Shown: in pieces, positions 1-9,074 of the stretch
Position numbering within the stretch: position 1 is the first letter of the stretch
How the letters are laid out: the number at the start of each line of letters is the position of its first letter
Source: Candidatus Binatia bacterium
GTDB taxonomy: Bacteria > Desulfobacterota > Binatia > HRBIN30
DNA: 64,000 bases
Assembly (NCBI GenBank): GCA_026004215.1
Contig: BPIR01000003.1
Span: 62,001-126,000, forward strand
Direction: 5' to 3'
Position numbers and translations under genes: made by a program
Notes under the pieces: model-generated
Told to the model about the DNA's origin: nothing
Database searches by the model: none
What the model saw: only the letters and a program-made list of their open reading frames with translations

Positions 1-220
1 ACAGGGCAAGGCTGTCCTTCCCTCCTGAGACGGCCACGAGCACGGCTTCTTCCCGCGTGAACATGCGCTCGCTTTCGATCGCGCGCTGCACTTGCCGCTG
101 AAAATAAAAGAGGAAGCAATCGCGGCAGAACGCAGTGTGGTGCGAGTGCAGTTGCACCACTGCCGGCGCTTGGCACCGTTTGCACTTGGGTTTGTAACCT
201 GGGCGAGCGTGTAAGGCCAT
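1..220 (-). CDS. TtuA/Ncs6-type tRNA 2-thiolation ATPase, N-terminal part (partial)
   Basis: Only the first 73 codons lie in the window; the gene runs off the left edge. The ATG at 220 has an AAGGTGG ribosome site just upstream. The visible residues show a zinc-finger-like set (CKRC, then HSHH and CRDC) followed by the PP-loop motif SGGKDS of N-type ATP pyrophosphatases. This order is typical of the TtuA/Ncs6/CTU1 family, which activates tRNA uridine 54 or 34 and adds sulfur delivered by a ubiquitin-like carrier. The ThiS-like gene at 1624-1824 on the same strand is the expected sulfur donor. TtcA-like enzymes are a less likely alternative because of the N-terminal Cys pairs. Confidence 0.75.
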   Translation of the reverse strand, partial: MALHARPGYKPKCKRCQAPAVVQLHSHHTAFCRDCFLFYFQRQVQRAIESERMFTREEAVLVAVSGGKDSLAL

Positions 221-1572
221 GCGCCACCTTTATAGGATTCTTGCACGGATCGGCTAGAGGCGTGTGCCCGCACGCGGATTCGGGCCCAGAACCTCGCGTG
301 CCCGTGTTCGGACATCCGCGCCAGAGGCGGCAGTGCGCAGCCGAAGAGAGCAGAGCGGACCGCCGCCAAGATTTCCTCTATGGTGATTGCTTCGTCGGCG
401 TTGCGGTCCCCCGCTGGGCACTCGATAGGAGCAGCTCGCTCCAAGGCGATCGCGACAAGCAATACAATCTCCTCGATCGTCACAGCGCCGTCTCCGCCGC
501 AGTCGCCGGCACACGCGAGCGGAGTGGCAGTCCGTGTCGGTGTTGCTGTCGGTGGCGGTGTCGGAGTCGGAGTCGGGGTGCTGGTCAGCGCTGGGGTCCG
601 CGTGGGGGTGGGCGAGCGGGTAGCCGTGGGCGTTGGCGATTCCGGTGCGGGATACAGCACGTCCCTCCCCGCGAGGTCGTCCGGGGCCAGGCCAGGGTCG
701 CTCAAGCGGCGCAGCAGTGCGAGCAAGCTCGCGGGATCCGTTTGCGAAAGCCCTCCCCACATGATGGGCAAGGACGCGGCCGGCGGGTTGCGAGGGTTCG
801 GCCACACGCGCAGCCCGGCAAATGGATCCCAGGGATCGACCGGCATCACGTTGAAGGGGTCCGCATCGGTGTCCAAAAATCTACCTTCGTTCGGATGACC
901 CAGGCCAATTGCATGTCCGACCTCGTGGGCGACCAAGATTTGCAAGGCGTTGGCAAGAATATGGAGCGGCTGGCCGAGTGCCATGAGCGCACGTGCCGCG
1001 TCGGCCACGCGGGAGCGGTTAATCGTCACGTCGGCGCCAACGATGGCGTTGCCTGGGACGGTGCGGCCATTGGTGAGCAAACGCTCAGGGTCGAACTGCC
1101 AGGCCACGACGGTCCAGCCAAAAAACGTGCCCGCATCGCCGACGCTGATGTCAATCTCGCTGCCCTCGCGGGGCGCATTTGGAATCACGGGCAAATCCGT
1201 CGAGATCTCGAAGCGCAGCGCGCCGTGTTCCCAGGTGCGGACGCCGTCCGCGACAGCACGGAATGCGAGAATTTGGAGGGTGGGAACATCGACGCCGTAG
1301 CGCGCCGAGACTTCGTCCGCGATACCGAGCTCGGCCAAAATGTCGCCGGCAACACCCACTTGGATGCGGTCGTAAAGCGAAGGTTCGCCTGCCTGCGACG
1401 GTATGCGTGCATTCCAGCGAGCGGCAAGCGCTGCCGCTTCGGGCGCATCGAGGTTGGTGCGGTCATCGAACAACGTGAAAGCAAGAACAGGACTGGTGCC
1501 GAGGAAATACAGGGCAGCCACGTTCACGAGGCCACGAGTGACACGACTGGCACTTTGGGCCGGCAACCGCAT
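1..1572 (-). CDS. Secreted metzincin (matrixin-like) protease with Thr/Pro stalk and dockerin-type EF-hand end; no stop in window
   Basis: Translation from the ATG at 1572 gives a signal peptide (residues 1-31), a protease domain with the zinc motif HEVGHAIGLGH (residues 216-226) and a following NVMPVDP Met-turn. A Thr/Pro-rich stalk and a two-EF-hand dockerin-type domain (residues 354-412, positions 339-513) follow. The zinc motif and Met-turn define metzincins; the combination suggests matrixin-type M10. Related proteins here end a few residues after the final GC of the dockerin domain. In this gene the frame stays open through that point and across all of the thiolase gene at 1-220. A lost stop or a frameshift near 250-330 is possible, so the true 3' end is uncertain. 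Confidence 0.7.
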   Translation of the reverse strand, partial: MRLPAQSASRVTRGLVNVAALYFLGTSPVLAFTLFDDRTNLDAPEAAALAARWNARIPSQAGEPSLYDRIQVGVAGDILAELGIADEVSARYGVDVPTLQILAFRAVADGVRTWEHGALRFEISTDLPVIPNAPREGSEIDISVGDAGTFFGWTVVAWQFDPERLLTNGRTVPGNAIVGADVTINRSRVADAARALMALGQPLHILANALQILVAHEVGHAIGLGHPNEGRFLDTDADPFNVMPVDPWDPFAGLRVWPNPRNPPAASLPIMWGGLSQTDPASLLALLRRLSDPGLAPDDLAGRDVLYPAPESPTPTATRSPTPTRTPALTSTPTPTPTPPPTATPTRTATPLACAGDCGGDGAVTIEEIVLLVAIALERAAPIECPAGDRNADEAITIEEILAAVRSALFGCALPPLARMSEHGHARFWARIRVRAHASSRSVQESYKGGAWPYTLAQVTNPSANGAKRRQWCNCTRTTLRSAAIASSFIFSGKCSARSKASACSRGKKPCSWPSQEGRTALPC

Positions 1573-1623
1573 GGGGCTCGTTTACCCCATCCCGCGGTTC
1601 GCAGTAAAGCGGCACGGCGTGGC

Positions 1624-1824
1624 CTATGCGGAGCCCCCTGAGATCACACTGCGAATTTCGATCGTGTCGCTTTCGTGCACCACGTCTTCGGTGGTGAGCA
1701 TTTCGTCGTTGCGAATGACCAGCACCGTACCCGGCAAGAGCTGGAGTTGGCGCAGCAAATCCCCCACCCGGTAGTTTCCTGCGAGATGTACCTCTTTTCG
1801 GCTGGGTAAGAACACCACACGCAC
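1624..1824 (-). CDS. ThiS/MoaD-like ubiquitin-fold sulfur carrier (TtuB-like)
   Basis: A 66-residue protein with the size and beta-grasp pattern of ThiS/MoaD/TtuB carriers (LPSRKEVHLAGNYRVGDLL, then LVIRNDEML). Such proteins are adenylated and thiocarboxylated on a C-terminal Gly-Gly and donate sulfur to thiamine, molybdopterin or tRNA. Here the end reads SGGSA, so two residues follow the Gly-Gly; activation would need trimming or use of a different end. The start is GTG at 1824 with no clear ribosome site. The neighbouring TtuA-like ATPase on the same strand favours a tRNA-thiolation role. Confidence 0.8.
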   Translation of the reverse strand: MRVVFLPSRKEVHLAGNYRVGDLLRQLQLLPGTVLVIRNDEMLTTEDVVHESDTIEIRSVISGGSA

Positions 1825-2484
1825 AGGACAGGTTGCTAAATGCCCGGCCCGGGCGAGTCAACCGAACACACCCTCGACACTGGGCTTCGGGCATCGCCCC
1901 AGGCGGCAAAGGCCCCAGCACGGTGCAACCTGGACCGCAGGTGGTGGGAAGAACTCGAGTCAAACAGCCGGCACAGAAGGCCGCGGTAGAGGAAGAGGAT
2001 CGCTAGGCGCCCCAAATCTTGTTCTCAAAGTAGCACAAGAGCTCTTCTTGACCGCCTGAAGCCGGTCGTTGTACGCGCCCGGTGTCCATTAGCCCGGCGA
2101 GAACTCGAAGGGAGGCAGGCTCCTGTGACGGTAAGCGGGTGTGTGTACAAGGGAGCTCGAGGCAAAGGCGCTGTTCGAACAGCGGGCCGGCCGTAACTGA
2201 CGTAGACCTTAAGCCGTGTACAAGGGAGCTCGAGGCAAAGGCGCTGTTCGAAAGCGGTGCGGATTACCGGCCCGCCAGCCGAACCGCCTTGCTGCAGAGC
2301 TCGAGGCGGCCTCCGCCGCTGCGAGCGAGGTGAGAGCCCTCGAATTTTCGGGAAGCGCCGGTAACGGTTTCGGGCGAGCGCGAACGCGCCGCCCTGCCGC
2401 ACGTACAGCTCGTGGGATGGGTCCGAGCACCACGGGATGCGGCAAACCCAGGCAAAGAGAATGGGAGTCCATAGGGGGCCGTTT
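1825..2484. other. Intergenic region (660 bp) between divergent genes
   Basis: No convincing gene is seen. It must hold promoters for the sulfur-carrier gene (minus) and the stalk protein (plus). The only notable structure is the 37-bp direct repeat at 2143-2252. Confidence 0.5.
2143..2252. repeat. Pair of 37-bp direct repeats
   Basis: Identical 37-bp copies at 2143-2179 and 2216-2252 are separated by 36 bp. Each begins GTGTACAAGGGAGCTCGAGG. There are only two copies, no cas genes nearby and no clear further units, so a local duplication is more likely than a CRISPR remnant. Confidence 0.8.
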
Positions 2485-4413
2485 ATGAGAAGCACGAGAT
2501 TTCGATTTGCCGCGGCTGTAGCGGTTTGCGTTTCCGCGGTTACCGCCGCTCGTTCCTTAAACGGCCGCTCGACAGCGCCGGAGCCCTCACGCTTTGAAAG
2601 CGAGTTTCGAGTGGCAGGCCGAGAATCGCGCCAGGCGGCCGAGCAGTTATGGGCGAGGGCCGGCTCGGAGCACCAGCCGGATCTACTCGCAGCGTTGTCG
2701 CCGGATGGACAGGCAACCGTCACGACAGGCGCCCCCGATCCGGATGAAGGGCCAGGCAGTGCTTCTCCAGCGGATGCTACCCGCTTACCGAACGCTGGAG
2801 ATGTGGAAGGTGTGGCAGGAGAGGCGGTGCCGCGGGCACTCGGCTTGACCGGGGGACTCGTTCGGTCCTTGGCGAGTCCGACACCTACTCTCACGGAAAA
2901 CCTATATGCTGCGGCTAGCCCGACCCCTACGCCCCCTCCCACTCCCACGCATACTCAGACCCTAACCCCCACCTCCTGTGGAGCGCCGGCTCCGACGATC
3001 CTGCCCGTGATCTCGCCGACAGACCAGTTGAGTCAGACAATCACGTTTTATGCCTTGAATACAGGAAACAGGTACGCGTTCGTGTTGGGACCGTGCAGGC
3101 CAAACTATTTTGCCTCGTGCAACGATCCGAGGAATCCCTGCTGCCTACCCTGCGAAACCACCTGCGAGCTGACTCCCAACACAGTGAATTCGATAAGAGT
3201 GTGCACCGGAAATTTGTGGTGCGGAGAGGGAGGCTGCACGGATGCAGAGATCGAGCAAATTTCGGAAGGGCCTTCGACTACCCCAACAGCCACGGAGACG
3301 CCGACGTTTACTCCTACTCCTTGCGCACCGCTACCGACACCGTACATCGCGCAAGTGTCTCCCCCCTATTACCCGGGGGGGAGTGGTTACCGTATTTACT
3401 TCTCCGCAGAAAACTCGGGTGATCGCAGGATTACCGTGAGTTCCTCGAGCGCCTATTGCTACCCAAACATCTTCCCGCCGTGCGGAGACGAGAACGGGCC
3501 GCCGTGCGGACAGCTTCTCGAGACCACCTGTGACGTTGGCCCTGCTTCTGGATTGTATCTTGTCCACATTTGTCTCGAGGACCCGGCGTGCGAAGAGCGT
3601 GCGTGTGCGACCGCGACGATCGATCATATCGCGCGGGGCACGCCGACGAACACCCGCACACACACGAACACAGCGACGCCCTTCGCCACGGCCACTTGGA
3701 CGTATACGGAAACTCCCACGGAGACCGTTCGCCCTTCTCCTACCCCCACCTCGACTTACACCAGCACGGCCACGAGCACGAGTTCCCGGACAATGACGGT
3801 AACGCGCACGTCAACTCCGACCCCGACGCCCACCCTGACCCGCACATCATCACGCACGCCAACGTTTACTCGCACGGTGACGGCCACGTTGAGTGCGACT
3901 GCGACGAGGACCGTGACGCCCACTGCGAGTTTTACCGCCACTGCGAGTCAAACCCTGACTCCGACTGCGACGCATTCCGGCACACCGACGCCGACGTTGA
4001 CGCCGACGGCTACGTGCGCACCGACAGGCACGCCGTATTGCAGCGACGAGTGTTCTCCCTGCCGGGAGATTCGCCCGGGGTGCTATGCCGTACCATGCGG
4101 GGCGTGCGGGGAGTACCCGAGGTGCGCTGCGGGTGAGGCGCTGATTCGCGGATATTTCCCGAGTTGTGGCCAGTGTGTGACGGTCACCCCGACCCCGCGT
4201 GCCTGCCACGGAGACTGCGGTGGCGATGGCGACGTGACCATCGAGGAGCTGGTTACATTGGTGAATATTCTTTTGGGCTCTGCAGATCCCTCGCAATGCC
4301 CAGCGGGGGATCGCGATGGAAACGGTCGCATCACGGTGGACGAGATCGTGGCTGGCGTGAACTCGATTTTAAAAGGGTGTGAGCCAGCCGCTTCCCAGGG
4401 AGGCCCCTCTTGA
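2485..4413 (+). CDS. Secreted Cys-rich stalk protein with C-terminal dockerin-type domain
   Basis: The ATG at 2485 follows an AGGGGGCC ribosome site and starts a good signal peptide ([20 protein letters not shown]); an upstream in-frame ATG at 2437 gives a poor one. The 642-residue product has two related Cys-rich beta-type domains, each with a CETTCxLxP or TTCDVGP core, separated by short Pro/Thr linkers. A long Thr/Pro stalk, a further Cys cluster and a dockerin-type pair of EF-hands (residues 574-632) follow. The loops [12 protein letters not shown] and [12 protein letters not shown] keep the expected calcium ligands. It is probably a surface or released protein. The N-terminal domains are not recognised. 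Confidence 0.8.
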   Translation: MRSTRFRFAAAVAVCVSAVTAARSLNGRSTAPEPSRFESEFRVAGRESRQAAEQLWARAGSEHQPDLLAALSPDGQATVTTGAPDPDEGPGSASPADATRLPNAGDVEGVAGEAVPRALGLTGGLVRSLASPTPTLTENLYAAASPTPTPPPTPTHTQTLTPTSCGAPAPTILPVISPTDQLSQTITFYALNTGNRYAFVLGPCRPNYFASCNDPRNPCCLPCETTCELTPNTVNSIRVCTGNLWCGEGGCTDAEIEQISEGPSTTPTATETPTFTPTPCAPLPTPYIAQVSPPYYPGGSGYRIYFSAENSGDRRITVSSSSAYCYPNIFPPCGDENGPPCGQLLETTCDVGPASGLYLVHICLEDPACEERACATATIDHIARGTPTNTRTHTNTATPFATATWTYTETPTETVRPSPTPTSTYTSTATSTSSRTMTVTRTSTPTPTPTLTRTSSRTPTFTRTVTATLSATATRTVTPTASFTATASQTLTPTATHSGTPTPTLTPTATCAPTGTPYCSDECSPCREIRPGCYAVPCGACGEYPRCAAGEALIRGYFPSCGQCVTVTPTPRACHGDCGGDGDVTIEELVTLVNILLGSADPSQCPAGDRDGNGRITVDEIVAGVNSILKGCEPAASQGGPS

Positions 4414-4618
4414 ATGGTAACCTTTGTGGGGAATCCACAGCCGCGAGGAGCGATTGGCGCTCGACTGGATGGTCGCAGCAGCGTTTAGCATCACTGCCTC
4501 CGTTGAGTCAGGGAGAAGTACGCGCCAGGAAGTCGGTCCCGCTGACCGGCCTTTGAGACGTGAGCAGGCACTTCAAGACGCGCTCGCCGGGGAGACGATG
4601 AGAGGAGCGACAAGAATC

Positions 4619-5221
4619 TTACAACGAGTCGTTTGCCACTTTCGATGCCAGGAGGTCGAGAAACCCGGAGAGGATTCTGTGCGTGAGACCCCAGATCGTG
4701 TAGCCTCGGAACTCGAAGGCGGGGAGGGCAGTGCGATCTGGCGCTGGTTGAAAAGAACGCTGCGTATTTTCGTGCCGCAGCGCACTCAGGGGAATCCACA
4801 GCGCGGCCTGGACCTCGCGAGGATTGGGCAAAAGGTCGACCGGCTGCCGCAACACGAACACGACGGGGCGAATGACGAGGTCGAGAAGCTGACCACGCCC
4901 GACCGCGCGAAGCTCGTCCAGTTCGGCCACCACTTCTCCGGCGCGCTCGAGATCCACGCCGATTTCCTCTCGCGTTTCCCGGATCGCAGTACCGATCAAG
5001 GTTTTGTCCCCCGGCTGCTGTCGCCCGCCGGGCAGCGCCATGTGGCCCGACCACGGATCGCCGCTACGGTGCGCCCGATGGATGGCGATAAACTCGCTGC
5101 CCCGTGCTCCGTCGCGCAAGACCAGGGCAACCGCGGCTCGCGGCAAGTCTGGCGGATCGGAAACCGCACGGAACTGGTAACCGCGCAGGCGTGAGAGGAT
5201 CTCCCCGTTCGTGAACGGCAT
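4619..5221 (-). CDS. Nudix hydrolase, CoA pyrophosphatase-like
   Basis: The 200-residue product has ALPGGRQQPGD followed by RETREEIGV (residues 62-89), the Nudix box as arranged in CoA/ADP-ribose pyrophosphatases of the YeaB/NudL type. These cleave CoA or related nucleoside diphosphate derivatives to clear oxidised or excess cofactor. The start at 5221 gives normal family length; longer in-frame starts at 5278 and 5398 would add a non-conserved N-terminus. It is divergent from the LOG-family gene at 5503 and convergent with the stalk protein at 4413. Confidence 0.82.
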   Translation of the reverse strand: MPFTNGEILSRLRGYQFRAVSDPPDLPRAAVALVLRDGARGSEFIAIHRAHRSGDPWSGHMALPGGRQQPGDKTLIGTAIRETREEIGVDLERAGEVVAELDELRAVGRGQLLDLVIRPVVFVLRQPVDLLPNPREVQAALWIPLSALRHENTQRSFQPAPDRTALPAFEFRGYTIWGLTHRILSGFLDLLASKVANDSL

Positions 5222-5502
5222 GTCCCCACGTGCTGGGGGCTTCAGTGTGGGCGATACGCAATGTTGCCCGCGCGCCATGGCGGAGCAAACTAACGCAGAC
5301 GTGAAATTTTGCCACATGAGGTTGCGTGGAAGAGCGTGCGGACTTGTGCGAGAAAGTGTTGAGGTTTGGTGCGGTGCCAGCGGCGCGGTTCCGAGCACGG
5401 CGGCTGCATGGCGGTACAGTGAGTGTTGCGGGGGCGATGGGTCGGGGAAGAAAAGAACCTGTCGTGCCCCCGGTTCGAAATACTGATGCTTTGGGAGTGG
5501 AC

Positions 5503-5964
5503 ATGAACAAGCAAGTTGCGGTGATCGGTGGCGGCAGTTGTTCCGCGGAAGTGGCCGCGCGGGCCGAGGAGGTTGGCGCGGTGCTTGCCCGGCGGGGCAT
5601 TGTGGTGGTGACCGGCGGACTCGGAGGCGTAATGGAGGCGGCTTGCCGAGGCGCCCAGAAGGCGGGGGGTTTAACGGTGGGGATCCTGCCGGGAAGCGAC
5701 GCGGGAGCGGGTAACCGCTGGCTGGATATCGTAATTCCCACTGGGTTGGGTCACGCCCGTAACGTGTTGGTGGTGGCCTCGGGCCAGGCCGTGATTGCCT
5801 TGCCTGGCGAGCACGGCACGGCCTCGGAAATTCACTTCGCGCGTGTGTTGGGGCGGCCGGTCGTCGGCTTGGGTGCTTGGGGCGACATCGCAGGCGTTCA
5901 TTGTGCGCAGGACCCGGAATCGGCAGTGGGATTAGCCTGTCGGCTATGCGGATGGGGCGGCTGA
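5503..5964 (+). CDS. LOG-family protein (TIGR00725-like, lysine decarboxylase-like Rossmann fold)
   Basis: The 153-residue protein starts at the ATG at 5503 with a GGGAG ribosome site. It has AVIGGGSC near the start, TGGLGGVMEAACRGA in the middle and ALPGEHGTASEI near the end, the pattern of small SLOG/LOG proteins. Relatives include cytokinin-riboside phosphoribohydrolases and molybdenum-cofactor carrier proteins; the short TIGR00725 group has no settled function. It sits upstream of rpoZ with a 105-bp gap. Confidence 0.75.
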   Translation: MNKQVAVIGGGSCSAEVAARAEEVGAVLARRGIVVVTGGLGGVMEAACRGAQKAGGLTVGILPGSDAGAGNRWLDIVIPTGLGHARNVLVVASGQAVIALPGEHGTASEIHFARVLGRPVVGLGAWGDIAGVHCAQDPESAVGLACRLCGWGG

Positions 5965-6069
5965 GCCAGGTGCGTCCAGCTCGAGCGGGCGCCCGGCGAG
6001 CTCTACCCCTGCGGAATCGTTTTCGCTAAACGATGGTCTCGCGTTTTCCACGAGAGGAGGAAATTCCCC

Positions 6070-6267
6070 ATGGCACGCATTACGGTCGAGGATTGCTTGA
6101 ACCAGATACCCAATCGGTTCGAACTTGCCTTGCTGGCATCGCGCCGGGCCAAGATGCTCCTCCGGGGTGCGCGTCCATTGGTGGAATCCGAGAATAAAGA
6201 AATCGTAACTGCCTTACGTGAAATTGCTGCGGGTCGCGTGAACCGCCGTTACCCAAAGGCCAGCTAG
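6070..6267 (+). CDS. rpoZ: RNA polymerase omega subunit
   Basis: The 65-residue protein matches the omega family, with [10 protein letters not shown] at the start, then [14 protein letters not shown] and a central [14 protein letters not shown]. Omega helps assemble and stabilise the beta' subunit of RNA polymerase. A strong GAGGAGG ribosome site precedes the ATG. The protein is near the short end of the family range. The dnaJ cluster follows after 80 bp. Confidence 0.93.
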   Translation: MARITVEDCLNQIPNRFELALLASRRAKMLLRGARPLVESENKEIVTALREIAAGRVNRRYPKAS

Positions 6268-6347
6268 GCCGGCCTCCACGGAACGAGGGGCAAGCCAAAA
6301 CGGGGAGCGAGTGTGGCTGCAGGCCAGCACGGGGCTAGTGTCGTTCC

Positions 6348-7469
6348 ATGGCAGAGAAAGACCTCTACGCGATTTTGGGCGTTCCTCGCAACGCCAGTCA
6401 GGACGAGATCAAACGCGCCTATCGAAAGCTGGCGCGGCGGTACCACCCGGACGTCAACCCCGGCAACAAAGAGGCAGAGGAAAAGTTCAAAGAAATCTCC
6501 GAGGCTCACGAGATTCTGAGCGACCCGGAAAAGCGCAAGCTCTACGACGAATTCGGCATGGCCGGCCTCCAGGCGGGTTTCGATGCCGAGCGAGCGCGCG
6601 CGTACGAGCAGTGGCAGAGGCAACAGCGGGAGGCCGGTGCCGGGTTTTCTAGTGGATTTGGCCGGTTCGAAAGCTTCGAGGACATTTTCAGCGACTTGTT
6701 CGGCGAACGAATGCGTCCGGGCCCGCGACCTGGGGCCGACTTGGAAACCGAGGTCGAGGTCGATCTCCTCGATGTCATCCGCGGAAGGACGATGGAAATT
6801 TCGCTCCAGCGGCCGAGCGTATGCACGAGTTGCCAGGGTACGGGAGAGGATCTTTCTGCAGCGACGACCTGCAGCGAGTGCTTGGGAAGCGGGCGCATTC
6901 AGGCAGCTCGTGGTCCAGTGAGGTTCTCCCGTACTTGCCCGCGGTGCGGAGGAAGTGGGCGCATATCTACGCGTGCGTGCCCGAAGTGCGGCGGAGCCGG
7001 AGAGACGGTGCAGGCGGAGCGCTTACAGGTACGCATTCCACCCGGAGTGGAGGACGGCTCGCGCGTGCGCCTAGCGGGAAAGGGAGCGCCGGGTGCTCAT
7101 GGTGGGCCTCCAGGTGACCTTTACTTGCGCGTGCGGGTGCGGCCGCATCCGCTATTGGAACGGCGTGGAGACGACTTGTACATGAACGTTCCGATTACGG
7201 TCGGAGAAGCGATTTCTGGCGCCGCGATCACGGTGCCGAACCCTGCCGGAGGGGCCATTCGCGTGCAGGTGCCGGCAGGGAGTCAGAGTGGCAAGCTTTT
7301 ACGAATCCGCGGCCGCGGTGTGCCGCATTTGCATGGCGGCGGTGCCGGAGACTTGTACTTGCGGTTGATGATTCACGTGCCGCCGGCAGACAACGAGGCG
7401 GTGCGCCAAGCGGCAAAGGTGCTGGATGAGCACACCAGGCCGAATCCGCGCGATAGCTTGAGGCTGTGA
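6348..7469 (+). CDS. dnaJ: Chaperone DnaJ (Hsp40)
   Basis: The 373-residue product has a J domain with HPD at residues 33-35, a Gly/Phe-rich linker, four zinc-binding CxxCxGxG repeats (residues 159-218) and a C-terminal substrate-binding domain. It stimulates the ATPase of DnaK and presents unfolded proteins to it. dnaK itself is not in the window. The next gene encodes a CbpM-like modulator 10 bp downstream, followed by a heat-shock sigma factor, which suggests a stress operon. Confidence 0.95.
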   Translation: MAEKDLYAILGVPRNASQDEIKRAYRKLARRYHPDVNPGNKEAEEKFKEISEAHEILSDPEKRKLYDEFGMAGLQAGFDAERARAYEQWQRQQREAGAGFSSGFGRFESFEDIFSDLFGERMRPGPRPGADLETEVEVDLLDVIRGRTMEISLQRPSVCTSCQGTGEDLSAATTCSECLGSGRIQAARGPVRFSRTCPRCGGSGRISTRACPKCGGAGETVQAERLQVRIPPGVEDGSRVRLAGKGAPGAHGGPPGDLYLRVRVRPHPLLERRGDDLYMNVPITVGEAISGAAITVPNPAGGAIRVQVPAGSQSGKLLRIRGRGVPHLHGGGAGDLYLRLMIHVPPADNEAVRQAAKVLDEHTRPNPRDSLRL

Positions 7470-7479
7470 GAGGAGCGCC

Positions 7480-7791
7480 GTGGTCCATCGGTATTTTCGT
7501 CTCGAAGAAGTGCTGCGCGACTTGCACGTAGATCGCGAGTTCGTGCGCGTGCTCGAGGTCGAAGAAATCATTCACCCCAAGCTTTCTTCGGAAGGCGAGA
7601 CGGTGCTGTCCGCCGAAGATGTCGAGCGCGTGCGGCTGGCGCGACTCCTCATGGAGGAACTCGAGGTCAATTTGCCGGGAGTGGAGATCGTCTTGCACAT
7701 GCGCGAAGAGTTACTCTCCCTCCAACGGCAGTTTGGCGAGATTCTCGAACAGCTCGTGCGCGAGCTCCGCCGCGAGTTGGGCAAGTCTTGA
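7480..7791 (+). CDS. CbpM-like chaperone modulator (MerR-type fold)
   Basis: The 103-residue protein begins with a GTG at 7480 after a GAGAGGAG ribosome site. The sequence YFRLEEVLRDLHVDREFV followed by helical segments resembles CbpM and small MerR-like proteins that bind the J domain of CbpA/DnaJ and restrain it. Its position directly after dnaJ agrees with that role. It lacks the long DNA-binding architecture of full MerR regulators. Confidence 0.7.
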   Translation: MVHRYFRLEEVLRDLHVDREFVRVLEVEEIIHPKLSSEGETVLSAEDVERVRLARLLMEELEVNLPGVEIVLHMREELLSLQRQFGEILEQLVRELRRELGKS

Positions 7792-7838
7792 GGGCAACTT
7801 GCCGCCCTGCGAAGGACCAGGTAGTTTCTTGCCGTCCG

Positions 7839-8894
7839 ATGAGCGACACGGAACGAGAACCGGCCGCCGCGCTGGCCGAAGAAGATCAGCTTCAAGAAGA
7901 GGGCATTCCGCCCATCGAACCCGACGTCGTCGAGTTGGCCGAGGAATTGCCTCAAGTGGCCGATACCGCCTTGGAGGTGCCGTCGGTTCCGGGGCCGTAT
8001 GAAGAAGAGGAAGCCGGGCCGACCAGCCGCGAAGTTGTTCCGTTCGATCCGCTGCAACGATACCTCGCGGAAATCAAGCGTTACCCCATTTTGTCCCGCG
8101 AGGAAGAGCACGAACTTGCCGTTCGCTACAAAGAAAAGGGCGACATCGAAGCGGCCTATCGGCTCGTCACGTCGAACTTGCGCCTCGTGGTGATGATCGC
8201 GCGCGAGTATCAGCGCGCCTTCCAGAACCTGCTCGACTTGATCCAGGAAGGCAACATGGGGCTGTTGGAAGCGGTGAAGAACTACGACCCCTACCGTGGA
8301 ATTCGCTTCCCATCGTACGCCGTGTGGTGGATCCGCGCTTACATCATTCGGTACATCATGAACAACTGGCGCTTGGTCAAACTCGGTACGACGCAGGCCC
8401 AACGCAAGCTCTTCTTCAACCTGCAGAAGGAAAAAGAACGCCTCGAACGCGAGGGCTTCAAGCCAACCCCTAAGCTCATTGCGCAGCGACTGGATGTGAA
8501 GGAGTCGGAAGTCATCGAAATGGACCAGCGCCTCTCCTCCCGAGAGCTTTCCGTGGATGCACCGATCGAAGAAGGCGAGGAAAGTACCTTGCTCGACTTC
8601 ATCGCCAGTCGCGAAGCGACTGCGGAAGAGAAAGTGGCGGATGCCGAGGCGCGTGCGCTCCTCAAGCAAAGGATCGAAGAGTTTGGAAAAACACTGACCG
8701 GCAAGGAAAAGGTGATTTTCGACGAACGCTTGATGGCGGAGCAACCACTGACACTCCAAGAGATTGGCGACCGCTACGGCATCAGCCGCGAGCGCGTTCG
8801 CCAGCTCGAAGAGCGTGTGAAGAAGAAATTGAAAAAGTACCTCCTCGAAAGCGCGAAGGACATCGAGGTTGCCGTCAAAGACATCATCCGCTGA
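7839..8894 (+). CDS. rpoH: Heat-shock type sigma-70 family factor (RpoH-like)
   Basis: The protein shows sigma region 2 (residues about 66-160, with LVVMIAREYQRAFQNLLDLI and YAVWWIRAYI), region 3 and a C-terminal region 4 helix-turn-helix (LTLQEIGDRYGISRERVRQL). Lack of region 1.1 and the order of motifs fit the sigma-32 group. An acidic, Glu-rich N-terminal extension of about 65 residues is unusual for RpoH. The ATG at 7839 is preferred; a TTG at 7788 overlaps the cbpM stop. Location after dnaJ-cbpM implies feedback control by chaperones, as is known for sigma-32. Confidence 0.85.
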   Translation: MSDTEREPAAALAEEDQLQEEGIPPIEPDVVELAEELPQVADTALEVPSVPGPYEEEEAGPTSREVVPFDPLQRYLAEIKRYPILSREEEHELAVRYKEKGDIEAAYRLVTSNLRLVVMIAREYQRAFQNLLDLIQEGNMGLLEAVKNYDPYRGIRFPSYAVWWIRAYIIRYIMNNWRLVKLGTTQAQRKLFFNLQKEKERLEREGFKPTPKLIAQRLDVKESEVIEMDQRLSSRELSVDAPIEEGEESTLLDFIASREATAEEKVADAEARALLKQRIEEFGKTLTGKEKVIFDERLMAEQPLTLQEIGDRYGISRERVRQLEERVKKKLKKYLLESAKDIEVAVKDIIR

Positions 8895-9074
8895 GTACTA
8901 TCTGTGGCTCCTCGCCGCAGCGTGGAGGGGCTCGGTGGCCCGGGCGGCGCCCTGGGTCTTTTAAGTAGGCCCCGCTTTGGACCCCAACAGCGACGGCACT
9001 CGGCGGCACACTGTGGCCGCCATCGGGATCGCGACGCTTGGCCAGGCAAAGCGCCTTGGCTAGAAGCGGGCGCC

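Noticed and set aside
241..1641. 466-residue open frame on the plus strand
   Set aside because: It is antisense to the metzincin gene, whose zinc motif and dockerin end are on the minus strand.
2143..2252. CRISPR remnant
   Set aside because: Only two units are present, with no leader, no cas genes and no further spacer.
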